Below the pieces are notes generated by a model, which searched no databases, was not told the DNA's origin, and was given only the letters and a program-made list of their open reading frames with translations. This document shows, piece after piece, positions 1 to 10,355 of a stretch of DNA of 64,000 nucleotides. How positions within the stretch are numbered: position 1 is the stretch's first letter; each line of letters starts with the position of its first letter. Source of the DNA: Globodera rostochiensis (taxonomy: Eukaryota; Nematoda; Chromadorea; Rhabditida; Heteroderidae); NCBI GenBank assembly GCA_018350325.1, contig JAEVLN010000002.1, forward strand, positions 3,808,295 to 3,872,294. The letters are read 5' to 3'. Made by a program: the position numbers and the translations under genes.

Positions 1-1
1 G

Positions 2-3000
2 CAAAAAGAGGCGGCACTTATCCAAGTGGACAAATTTTCGAATTATGCCATAATAATTATTGCTAATTAACATTTTTGTAGGAGGGTTCGGCGGGTTTTC
101 GACAAATTTTTTCGAATTAATGTCATAATAATTATTGCTAATTAACATTTTTGTAGGAGGGTTCGGCGGGTTTTCGACAAATTTTTTCGAATTAATGTCA
201 TAATAATTATTGCTAATTAACATTTTTGTAGGAGGGTTCGGCGGGTTTTCGACAAATTTTTTCGAATTAATGTCATAATAATTATTGCTAATTATTAACA
301 TTTTTGTAGGAGGGTTCGGGGTTTTCGACAAATTTTTTCGAATTAATGTCATAATAATTATTGCTAATTACTATTTTTAGGAGGGTTCGGCGGGTTTCGA
401 CAAATTTTTTCGAATTAATGTCATAATAATTATTGAATTAAATTTTTGTAGGAGGGTTCGGCGGGTTTTCGACAAATTTTTTCGAATTAATGTTAATAAT
501 TATTGCTAATTAATATTTTTGTAGGAGGGTTCGGCGGGTTTTCGACAAATTTTCGAATTAATGTCATAATAATTGCTAATTAACATTTTTGTAGGAGGGT
601 TCGGCGGGTTTTCGACAAATTTTTTCGAATTAATGTCATAATAATTATTGCTAATTAACATTTTTGTAGGAGGGTTCGGCGGGTTTTCGACAAATTTTTT
701 CGAATTAATGTCATAATAATTATTGCTAATTAACATTTTTGTAGGAGGGTTCGGCGGGTTTTCGACAAATTTTTTCGAATTAATGTCATAATAATTATTG
801 CTAATTAATATTTTTGTAGGAGGGTTCGGCGGGTTTTCGACAAATTTTTTCGAATTAATGTCATAATAATTATTGCTAATTAACATTTTTGTAGGAGGGT
901 TCGGCGGGTTTTCGACAAATTTTTTCGAATTAATGTCATAATAATTATTGCTAATTAATATTTTTGTAGGAGGGTTCGGCGGGTTTTCGACAAATTTTTT
1001 CGAATTAATGTCATAATAATTATTGCTAATTAACATTTTTGTAGGAGGGTTCGGCGGGTTTTCGACAAATTTTTTCGAATTAATGTCATAATAATTATTG
1101 CTAATTAATATTTTTGTAGGAGGGTTCGGCGGGTTTTCGACAAATTTTTTCGAATTAATGTCATAATAATTATTGCTAATTAACATTTTTGTAGGAGGGT
1201 TCGGCGGGTTTTCGACAAATTTTTTCGAATTAATGTCATAATAATTATTGCTAATTAATATTTTTGTAGGAGGGTTCGGCGGGTTTTCGACAAATTTTTT
1301 CGAATTAATGTCATAATAATTATTGCTAATTAACATTTTTGTAGGAGGGTTCGGCGGGTTTTCGACAAATTTTTTCGAATTAATGTCATAATAATTATTG
1401 CTAATTAACATTTTTGTAGGAGGGTTCGGCGGGTTTTCGACAAATTTTTTCGAATTAATGTCATAATAATTATTGCTAATTAACATTTTTGTAGGAGGGT
1501 TCGGCGGGTTTTCGACAATATTTTTCGAATTAATGCCATAATAATTATTGCTAATTAACATTTTTGTAGGAGGGTTCGGCGGGTTTTCGACAAATTTTTT
1601 GCCAGCGCGAATTGCGCGTGCCTCTTTTGATTTCCATTGTGGTGATGATCACCCAGCAGTTCACCGGGTGTTCGGCCGTGTTTGCCTACTCCACCGATAT
1701 GTTCATCGACGCGGGATTGGACGCGTAACATTTTTTGTTCTTTTTTTCAAAATATATTTTATTTAATATTTTTTGTATCCCCCCCCCCCCCCCCTTTAGG
1801 CAAACTGCGCGGTTCAGCACTTTGGCCGTTGGCATTGCCTATTTTCTGTTCGCGTGCAGTGCGCCCATTTTGATCGAACAAGTCGGCCGTCGCGTTTTGC
1901 TTATTGTAGGCAATTATTTTCGTTTATTTAATAAACATTTTATTTAAATCAGGGCCAATTGGCTATAGCCAATTATTTTGTTTTATTTAAATCAGGGCCA
2001 ATTGGCTATAGCCAATTATTTTGTTTTATTTAATAAACATTTTATTTACAGGGCCAATTATTTTGTTTTATTTAATAAACATTTTATTTACAGGGCCAAT
2101 TATTTTGTTTTATTTAATAAACATTTTATTTAAATCAGGGCCAATTATTTTGTTTTATTTAAATCAGGGCCAATTGGCTATAGCCAATTATTTTGTTTTA
2201 TTTAATAAACATTTTATTTAAATCAGGGCCAATTATTTTGTTTTATTTAATAAACATTTTATTTAAATCAGGGCCAATTATTTTGTTTTATTTAAATCAG
2301 GGCCAATTGGCTATAGCCAATTATTTTGTTTTATTTAATAAACATTTTATTTAAATCAGGGCCAATTGGCTATAGCCAATTATTTTGTTTTATTTAATAA
2401 ACATTTTATTTACAGGGCCAATTATTTTGTTTTATTTAATAAACATTTTATTTAAATCAGGGCCAATTATTTTGTTTTATTTAATAAACATTTTATTTAA
2501 ATCAGGGCCAATTGGCTATAGCCAATTATTTTGTTTTATTTAATAAACATTTTATTTACAGGGCCAATTATTTTGTTTTATTTAATAAACATTTTATTTA
2601 AATCAGGGCCAATTGGCTATAGCCAATTATTTTGTTTTATTTAAATCAGGGCCAATTGGCTATAGCCAATTATTTTGTTTTATTTAATAAACATTTTATT
2701 TACAGGGCCAATTATTTTGTTTTATTTAATAAACATTTTATTTAAATCAGGGCCAATTATTTTGTTTTATTTAATAAACATTTTATTTAAATCAGGGCCA
2801 ATTATTTTGTTTTATTTAAATCAGGGCCAATTGGCTATAGCCAATTATTTTCGTTTTTTTAATAAACATTTTATTTAAATCAGAGCCAATTATTTTGTTT
2901 TATTTAATAAACATTTTATTTAAATCAGGGCCAATTATTTTGTTTTATTTAATAAACATTTTATTTAAATCAGGGCCAATTGGCTATAGCCAATTATTTT

Positions 3001-4759
3001 GTTTTATTTAATAAACATTTTATTTAAATCAGGGCCAATTATTTTGTTTTATTTAATAAACATTTTATTTAAATCAGGGCCAATTATTTTGTTTTATTTA
3101 AATCAGGGCCAATTGGCTATAGCCAATTATTTTCGTTTTTTTAATAAACATTTTATTTAAATCAGGGCCAATTATTTTGTTTTATTTAAATCAGAGCCAA
3201 TTATTTTGTTTTATTTAAATCAGGGCCAATTATTTTGTTTTATTTAAATCAGGGCCAATTATTTTGTTTTATTTAAATCAGGGCCAATTATTTTGTTTTA
3301 TTTAAATCAGGGCCAATTATTTTGTTTTATTTAAATCAGGGCCAATTATTTTGTTTTATTTAAATCAGGGCCAATTATTTTGTTTTATTTAATAAACATT
3401 TTATTTAAATCAGGGCCAATTGGCTATGTGTTCCGCCTCAATGCTTCTGCTAAGCATTTTTATTGCGCTTCAGCACGCACTTCGGGTAAGTTCACAGCCG
3501 CCTCACTTGGCTAAATAGTCAAACGATTTGTTTTTGGACTTTTTATCAAAAAAAAAAAAAGTTAAATTAAATTGAAAATTTATTCTTTTTTTTATTCAGC
3601 AAAACTTTGCGAGTTACGCGACAATCGCCGCACTGATCATTTATATGTGTGCCTATGGCGTCGGTTGCGCTGTTCCGTGGCTTATCTCCGGCGAAATTTT
3701 CCCCACCAAATTTCGCGCCGCTGCGGTGACCGGTGAAATTTAATTTAAATTAAATTATTTATTTATTTTTTTTGTAACTTTTTTCAGTGGCCGTTACGGT
3801 CGCCTGGTCATTGTCCTTTGTCGTCTCCACGTGTTATTTGCCTTTTCAACAGGCAAAATTATTTTATTATTTTTTATAAAATGAATTTTATTTGAAAAAC
3901 CAAAATCGCTCAAATACAAAAGAACATTTAAAGGTTATTTACAAAAAGCATTTGTTTAATTGACCTTAAGTTGCACTTTAAGAGAGTTCACTCTTCAAAA
4001 GTGCATCGGAGGACAGCAAATATTCCCTCCTCCCATTTGTCATTCCATTCCATTCATTCCGGACAAAACACCGCCCCCCCCCCCGGCGATTTGCCCTCAT
4101 TTTGCACTTTCCCGCAAAAGTGCGGTGCCCTTTTATTTAGGGACGGACGCCCTTTTGACTCAAAAGGCGGCGGCGGCGGCACATAAAAGTGCGTGTGTTT
4201 TGTGCTTTTTTTGCCTGCACTTTCTTCCGCTGCCATTCCGTCGAAAACAAATAAATAAAATTATTCGCTTTGTTTGCCCTCACTCACCGACCGCTTAAAG
4301 TGCAAAAAAAATCTTTGAAATTTAGGTTTAATTCATTTTTCCGAACCAAAAAATGATTTTTGAAAAACTTGAAACAATAAATTACATCTTTCTTTAAAAG
4401 TAAAATTTCTTATTGTTTTTTTATCATCAAATTTTACATTTCAGCTCGTCGGAACATCGCTTAGTTTTGTCCCTTTTATTTTGGTCAGTGCCGGAGGCGC
4501 TGTGTTTGTTTACTGCTTGCTTCCCGGTAATAATGTGAAGGATTTTGGAATATTTACCTATTCATTTTGTTTAGAAACGCGCGGAAAGCAGGCAACGGAC
4601 ATTGTTCGAGAAATTCGCCAAAGAGCGAAGTCACTTTCGCATGGCCAATCGCCGTTCGTTGAAGGCGGCGGCGCCGACATAGCGGCGACAATGCCATGCC
4701 CAAATGGACAAATGAACGAATTGACGGCACTTTTAAGGTGGTCAGACCACCATTATTAG
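2..4759 (+). CDS. GLUT/SLC2-type facilitated sugar transporter, C-terminal half (5' end outside window)
   Basis: Major-facilitator hexose transporter of the plasma membrane, moving sugar down its gradient. Exons read as 1606-1724, 1800-1905, 3414-3485, 3600-3732, 3788-3852, 4445-4526 and 4575-4759, all phase-consistent and giving 253 residues over about TM7-TM12. A short exon at 2-25 (donor at 26) also fits in phase but is weak. Family motifs seen: QQFTG with AVFAYST (TM7), EQVGRR after TM8, PWLISGEIF with a following KFR (TM10) and LPETRGKQ after TM12, then a tail of about 55 residues. The intron after 3852 needs a GC donor (CAG|GC at 3853) to reach the LVGTSLSF exon. Introns 26-1605 and 1906-3413 are filled by tandem repeats. 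The protein family is secure; the first exon and everything upstream are not visible. Confidence 0.9.
41..1600. repeat. 75-bp tandem repeat filling a transporter intron (about 21 copies)
   Basis: Head-to-tail copies of a 75-bp unit containing TTTTTGTAGGAGGGTTCGGC and TCGACAAATTTTTTCGAATT. Copies from about 590 to 1500 are nearly identical; those before 590 and the last two are more diverged or shortened. The array occupies the intron in front of the exon at 1606, and its last partial unit runs into the acceptor TTTTTTGCCAG. Because 75 is a multiple of three, the minus strand stays open for 351 codons (506-1561) as a 25-residue repeat. With no start context, no family and an intronic position, this is not a gene. 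Each unit carries TTTTTGTAG, which resembles a 3' splice site. Confidence 0.95.
1906..3413. repeat. Intron array built from its own 3' splice site and exon start
   Basis: Irregular tandem copies of TTTATTTAATAAACATTTTATTTAAATCAG followed by GGGCCAATT. Eleven copies also carry GGCCAATTGGCTATAG, the first codons of the real exon at 3414 (GGC CAA TTG GCT, residues G-Q-L-A). The first stretch, 1906-1952, would by itself be a 47-nt GT-AG intron followed by that exon start. The sequence therefore looks like repeated duplication of a short intron plus its acceptor and exon edge. Only the last copy continues into the transporter frame (ATG TGT TCC). Confidence 0.9.
3853..4444 (+). other. GC-AG intron of the transporter gene
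   Basis: The exon ends CTT-less at codons TTT CAA CAG (3844-3852) and is followed by GCAAAATT. The next exon starts after TTTCAG at 4445 in phase 0, rejoining the family sequence (LPFQQ then LVGTSLSF). No GT donor nearby keeps both the phase and the family alignment, so GC-AG is inferred. The intron holds a poly-C run (4074-4084) and several copies of AAAGTGC or its reverse complement GCACTTT, but no other recognisable feature. Confidence 0.65.
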
Positions 4760-5089
4760 TAAAAAACCAAAAAACCATTCGTTTAGGCTACAACAGCAAC
4801 AAACATTTAAACAGCAACACAACAATTGGCACGACCGTTACATGGGCATCGACACCGAACGGTGAAGCGAAAATTGTGCGGGAATAGAACAATTTGTAAA
4901 AATAATTCTTCAACAAATTCGGGCCATGTATAGAAAAAGACATTTTATTGTTCGTTCGTTTTATCTTTACGAAATGTTTTATTAATTTTTGTTTTTGTGG
5001 TTCAAATAAGATTGACTATTCTGCAATGTTTATTTTATGGCAACAGTAAGAGATAGGCAAAATGGTGCCCGGGGCGGTATCGACGAAGC

Positions 5090-6696
5090 GGGCCATTACC
5101 GTCTCGCCAATACCGTCTCGCCATTACCGTCTCAGGCCATTACCGTCTCGCCATTACCGTCTCAGGCCATTACCGTCTGGCCATTACCGTCTCGCCATTA
5201 CCGTCTTAGGCCATTACCGTCTGGCCATTACCGTCTCAGGCCATTACCGTCTGGCCATTACCGTCTCAGGCCATTACCGTCTGGCCATTACCGTCTCAGG
5301 CCATTACCGTCTCGCCATTACCGTCTGGCCATTACCGTCTCAGGCCATTACCGTCTGGCCATTACCGTCTCAGGCCATTACCGTCTGGCCATTACCGTCT
5401 CAGGCCATTACCGTCTGGCCATTACCGTCTCAGGGCCATTACCGTCTTAGGGCCATTACCGTCTTAGGGCCATTACCGTCTCGCCATTACCGTCTGGCCA
5501 TTACCGTCTTAGCGCCATTACCGTCTCGCCATTACCGTCTGGCCATTACCGTCTTAGGGCCATTACCGTCTCGCCATTACCGTCTGGCCATTACCGTCTT
5601 AGGGCCATTACCGTCTTGGGGCCATTACCGTCTGGCCATTACCGTCTTAGGGCCATTACCGTCTGGCCATTACCGTCTCGTCATTACCGTCTGGCCATTA
5701 CCGTCTTAGGGCCATTACCGTCTCGCCATTACCGTCTCGCCATTACCGTCTGGCCATTACCGTCTTAGGGCCATTACCGTCTCGCCATTACCGTCTGGCC
5801 ATTACCGTCTCGCCATTACCGTCTGGCCATTACCGTCTTAGGGCCATTACCGTCTCGCCATTACCGTCTCGCCATTACAGTCTCGCCATTACCGTCTGGC
5901 CATTACCGTCTTAGGGCCATTACCGTCTGGCCACTACCGTCTCAGTACAAAAAGGGCCACTCCCTTCTCACCCACAAATTCATGCGTTATTTTTATTTTT
6001 TTGGAGCGCGAAATTTGATTAAATATAAAACCAAAATTAGATTTCAAATACAATTTAGAATTGACGGGACTGGCCCTTTTTGTACTGAGACGGTAGTGGC
6101 CAGACGGTAATGGCGAGACGGTAATGGCGAGACGGTAATGGCCCTAAGACGGTAATGGCAAGACGGTAATGGCCAGACGGTAATGGCCCTAAGACGGTAA
6201 TGGCCAGACGGTAATGGCGAGACGGTAATGGCGAGACGGTAATGGCACTAAGACGGTAATGGCCAGACGGTAATGGCCCCAAGACGGTAATGGCCAGACG
6301 GTAATGGCGAGACGGTAATGGCCAGACGGTAATGGCCCTAAGACGGTAATGGCCAGACGGTAATGGCCCTGAGACGGTAATGGCCAGACGGTAATGGCCC
6401 TGAGACGGTAATGGCCAGACGGTAATGGCCCTGAGACGGTAATGGCCAGACGGTAATGGCCCTGAGACGGTAATGGCCAGACGGTAATGGCCCTGAGACG
6501 GTAATGGCCAGGTAATGGCCCTGAGACGGTAATGGCCAGACGGTAATGGCGAGACGGTAATGGCCCTGAGACGGTAATGGCCAGACGGTAATGGCGAGAC
6601 GGTAATGGCCCTGAGACGGTAATGGCCAGACGGTAATGGCGAGACGGTAATGGCCCTGAGACGGTAATGGCGAGACGGTAATGGCGAGACGGTAAT
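5090..6696. repeat. Large inverted repeat with minisatellite arms (foldback-like element)
   Basis: The left arm (about 5090-5964) is tandem GGCCATTACCGTCT and CGCCATTACCGTCT units, often joined by CAG, TTAG or TTAGG. The right arm (about 6065-6696) is the same minisatellite in reverse orientation (AGACGGTAATGGCC). The inner ends match closely: CTCAGTACAAAAAGGGCCAC (left) faces GTGGCC...CTTTTTGTACTGAG (right). A unique AT-rich loop of about 100 bp (5965-6064) lies between. Long inverted repeats made of short tandem repeats are the hallmark of foldback (FB) transposons. No transposase or clear target-site duplication is seen, so a palindromic satellite duplication is the alternative. Long open frames reading GHYRL/AITV are artefacts of the repeat. 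Confidence 0.85.
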
Positions 6697-6742
6697 GACC
6701 CCTACTCCGGTATCAAACCCCCGCGTCGATCAGCCCACACCA

Positions 6743-6831
6743 GTGATGGACAAAATTTTGGATTCCGGAAAAATTTCGGGTTACGTTTTAAAATCCTTTC
6801 GGATTTTATTTTCCGATTTTGCCCATCCCTG
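6743..6831. mobile_element. Small hairpin element, MITE-like
   Basis: GATGGACAAAATTTTGGATT near the left end is matched in inverted orientation by TTTTCCGATTTTGCCCATCC at the right end, about 85 bp overall and AT-rich inside. The ends resemble short terminal inverted repeats; no target duplication was found. Confidence 0.4.
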
Positions 6832-6876
6832 CTCCACACACAAGCCAACGCTCTTTCCGTACCGGGCGTCCGTGCA

Positions 6877-6967
6877 ACCAGCCGTCCCTCTTATTTGTTA
6901 GGCTCTTTATGCCCCCGCCCTGAGGCGTTTAAGCGTCCCACCAGCCGTCCCTCTTAGGCTCTTTATG
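6877..6967. repeat. Short direct duplication
   Basis: ACCAGCCGTCCCTCTTA followed shortly by GGCTCTTTATG occurs twice in about 90 bp, at 6877-6911 and about 6939-6967. It is a local duplication with no gene content. Confidence 0.7.
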
Positions 6968-6983
6968 TTTGTTGTTTGAAAGT

Positions 6984-7188
6984 ACCGAAACCGGACCAAA
7001 ATTCGATCAATTTTTTGAAAATTCCATTCCAAAAATCAAAGTTGGCCTCAAAATCTTCAAAAAGCACAAAATTACTACGAAAAAGCAATTAATGATCGAA
7101 ATCATACTTTTGGAAGATTTTGAGCCTTAAATTGGTTTTTGGAAAAATTAGAATTTTCGACCAAATGTTCGATAGTCGGGGTTCGAAT
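6984..7188. mobile_element. Imperfect palindrome of about 200 bp, MITE-like
   Basis: The left arm (about 6984-7062) and right arm (about 7110-7188) are imperfect inverted copies. For example CCTCAAAATCTTC on the left pairs with GGAAGATTTTGAG on the right, and CCGGACCAAAATTCGATC with GTTCGATAGTCGG. About 48 bp separates the arms. It is probably a degenerate non-autonomous DNA transposon; no coding capacity or clear target duplication is seen. Confidence 0.55.
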
Positions 7189-7458
7189 TGGTTGAAACAG
7201 AGGTCAAATTTGGATTCTTCGACCCAAAAACCTCCACAGAAACAGCTTTTGCATGACTTTTAATAATTACTGACGCATTTTCCACTGACGTATTAACCGG
7301 ACGCCATTCCATTTGCTCATATTAATTTATTTTATTGAATAATCGAGCTAATTGATTAGAATATTCGAATAATGTGCATTTGCTGTTTCATTTACATTTA
7401 ATTTGTCAGCAATTTAAGCCATATAATAATATTTTACAATTGCAATTATTAATTAATG

Positions 7459-9187
7459 ATGGCGCCGTCAATAAATATTCTTTTATTTGCCCTATTAACG
7501 GCGGCGACAAATTTTCGCTTTTTGGGAGGAGTGGGCGAATTCGAAAATAACGGCACGCAAATTGGAGGAAAAGGTGCGAAATATCGAAATATTTAATTTA
7601 ATTTATGGCATTTTCCCTTTTTATTCGCATTTTTTTAGCTCAAATTGGCACAGCAACGGATCGATGAGAGTGATTTTGAATGTGAAGAAATATATTTTTT
7701 ATGTCGAAATGCGAACCAACCGCCGCTTCCTCATTTTGCCAATGAAGTACAAAAAAAGTTAATTTTTAAATTGACAAAATAATTTAGCATAAGCAAACGG
7801 TGCCTGATAGTGAGGTAAGTACTTCTTCAACAAAGCGACTGCGGGTCTTTGAAAGTGATTTATTTGTTTTTGTAATTTGAATATATTAATTAAATAATTC
7901 TTTTATTAATATTTCAAAATTAAAATTTTTCCATTATTTGCATAACAATTTTTGCTCACAAATCAGACAAAGCTGTCGGGGATAATGATGAAGAGGCGAC
8001 GGACGATTTTATCAAACAATTTTTTGCGGAAGATTATAATGGACGGGAAGAACGGATTCAGCAGGTCAATAAGGCAATACAAAGATTTGCGCAGCATCAC
8101 AAAGAAACGAAAAAACATGTCGCCGAAGTACTGCTAGAAGTTCAGGGATGTTCTACGAATGAAAAAATGACCACAAGAGCCTCTACGAAACGCCAAAAAT
8201 GTTCTGAGAAGATTGTTGACATTGGAATGGACGTCGACACGGCGCTCCTCGGTCGGTTCAATGGCACCGGAGGGGCAACGGAGTCCCCCCCCCCCTTTTC
8301 CTGCTTGCTTCTGAATGCATCGATAGGGTCCGGGAACAATTATAACGGAGTTGAAAAAAACCGGACTAAATTCAGTCCCAGAAAAGATATTTCAGTACTG
8401 GTTCCGTCCTACCCTAACCCTAATCGACCTGGTCTTCGCAATTATCCAACCGCTCATCAGCTGCCTTTCCGCGGATTTTTATCTTTTTATTTCTGAAATG
8501 TTTTATTATACTTTTAGGCATCGAATTGTCAATTTTGCCATTTTCTACAATGGCCATCAATTTTGAAGACCGTAACTGCGTCGAATTCTTGAAAAATAAT
8601 GCAAAAGTTTTTGCATGTTCACTGATCACATCGCCCCCAATTCCTGAAGAAATGATCAAAAATTTTGAAATTATGCAAAATGTTTTATTTGCCAACAAAG
8701 AAATTGATTTGACCACTAAAGAAGTTATGCAGCGCAAAATATCGGTACAACTAAAGTCGGCGGGAAATATTCGGGATTCCCGGTCCCGTTAAGTTTGAAA
8801 TTACCGTCCCTTTTCCCGAAAACTTTTCATATAAAACTTTTTGAGTGATTTTTCTTAAGCAATAAAACAACTTACCTTTTCTTTAAGCATTTTTACATGC
8901 ACAGCTTTTTCATTTTTGCTTTTAAGGATTTTTTGCGCAATTCCTTTCAACCATTTAACAATCAGTTGGACAATATTAACTTTTACATTCATTTCTACTC
9001 GCAATTGCTCAGTCTGATCCCGGAACATTTTGGATCAGAAATGATGAAGATCAAAGCTTCAGAAGAGTTTTTGAAATTGTGCGAAAGAATTGTAAAATTT
9101 CCTGCCATTTTGCGGAGCGAATTCCAAACATTTCGTGGCATTGCCATGGACAAAGGCATTGATGAAATGAAGAAAGCGATTTGTTGA
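7459..9187 (+). CDS. Unrecognised multi-exon protein, possibly secreted; 5' exon uncertain
   Basis: Best model: exon 1 from ATG 7459 (ending at 7530 or 7573), then 7639-7746, 7788-7818, 7967-8251, 8518-8744 and 8927-9187 (stop TGA). Downstream junctions keep phase. The N-terminus MAPSINILLFALLTAAT looks like a signal peptide. It connects in frame only if exon 1 ends at 7530 (GTGGGC donor). The stretch 7499-7573 is also open in another frame that would join exon 2 smoothly, so a frameshift or different start is possible. The body is acidic and helical, with KKHVAEVLLEVQ, few cysteines and a C-terminal helix ending KKAIC. The donor at 8252 is weak. Without it, the exon from 7967 stays open to 8496 through low-quality sequence. 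No family is recognised. Confidence 0.5.
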
Positions 9188-9460
9188 AATTAAATTCCTT
9201 TTTTTTTGAGAATGCGAATTGCTGTTATGCCCCATTTTTATTTGATTTAGGGAAAGCTTTTTGTCAAATATTTGTTGATTAAATCATTTTCTTTTCCATA
9301 AAAAGTTTATTCGTAAGCAAATTGAATGTTAAAATAGCGAGTTTCTTACTAACCATATACCTAAATACCGTATTTCTTAAAATAGAACTCCCCTTTTTTT
9401 GGGGGGGGGGGTTAAAAAATAGAACTTCCGGGAGTTCTAAAAGCAAAGTACGCGGTCAAA

Positions 9461-9787
9461 ATGTCCCATAACGAAAATTGTTCAACCCGCGAACCTGTCG
9501 TTGGTCGATGCACGTGCATCTACAGTTACCATTTCGACAACATTTTGTTTCTACGTCAACAATTGTTTCGACAGAAGGGAGCAGTGCCCAATTCATTGGG
9601 GTTCCCTGAGGCTATTTGTTGCTTAGTGGACAATATGAACCGTTTCCATTACAGGACATTTTGTCCGCGAGTAGCATGCCCAAGAATTTGGAAAAACCCA
9701 ACTTTGCTAGAAGTTCGCCGACCTTCTAGTAATTCTCTCCTCTATTTCGATTCTTCCCAGTCCAACTGCGAGTTTTTCGTTATTTGA
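9461..9787 (+). CDS. Single-exon open frame, 108 aa, hypothetical
   Basis: It opens MSHNENCSTREPVVG and contains a scattering of cysteines (CTC, ICC, FCP). There is no signal peptide, no repeat and no recognised motif. It stands alone between the preceding gene and a 33-bp minisatellite. It could be a small gene, an exon fragment or chance. Confidence 0.22.
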   Translation: MSHNENCSTREPVVGRCTCIYSYHFDNILFLRQQLFRQKGAVPNSLGFPEAICCLVDNMNRFHYRTFCPRVACPRIWKNPTLLEVRRPSSNSLLYFDSSQSNCEFFVI

Positions 9788-10073
9788 GTTGGATGTTTTG
9801 TTCAACAGCATATCGGCCAACACAAAAAAAGAGTCATCGGGCGGCTTCTTTAAATTAAAAAAACATTTTTGATTTTTTTTTTTTTTGCATTTCCCACCCG
9901 CCGTTGGTCCCAATGCCCAACGACTGACACTGAAACTGTCCTCCGCCTATTCGTCATCGCTAGCCCCAATGCGGACACTTCGTATTGCCTTTCCCGGCTT
10001 GGGTTTCTGCTTATGCAGCCGAGAATTTCGTAGATTCGGACGCGAAACTCCTGTAAAAGTGTATTAAATTTCA

Positions 10074-10308
10074 TTGAATTAAAAACTGCCCGGGTACGGT
10101 ATCTCGTTGAATCAAAAGCTGCCCGGGTACGGTATTTCGTTGAATTCAAAATTCTGCCCGGGTACGGTATCTCGTTCAATCAAAAGCTGCCCGGGTACGG
10201 TATCTCGTTGAATCAAAAGCTGTCCGGGTACGGTATCTCGTTGAATTAAAAACTGCCCGGGTACGGTATCTCGTTGAATCAAAAGCTGCCCGGGTACGGT
10301 ATCTCGTT
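10074..10308. repeat. 33-bp tandem repeat, about 7 copies
   Basis: The unit is CTGCCCGGGTACGGTATCTC followed by GTTGAATCAAAAG. Because 33 is divisible by three, the minus strand is open as the 11-residue repeat RDTVPGQLLIQ. The array ends about 48 bp beyond the receptor gene's stop codon at 10356 (minus strand) and shows no independent coding evidence. Confidence 0.93.
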
Positions 10309-10355
10309 TCCATGAGGGACGCTTTCGCGTTATTTTGGTTCGGTCGGTGTATAAA

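Noticed and set aside
506..1561. 351-codon minus-strand frame of 25-residue repeats
   Set aside because: It is the reverse of an intronic 75-bp array; length divisible by three explains the open frame, and it has no leader, exon structure or family.
1973..2878. Plus-strand frames of FYLINILF repeats
   Set aside because: AT-rich intronic repeat inside the transporter gene.
5037..6282. Long GHYRL/AITV/WPLPS-repeat open frames on both strands
   Set aside because: By-products of the inverted minisatellite; unit length changes shift the frame, and no start or splice context supports translation.
5040..6760. Target-site duplication CAAAAT on both sides of the foldback-like element
   Set aside because: Too short, common in AT-rich DNA, and not at matching distances from the arm ends.
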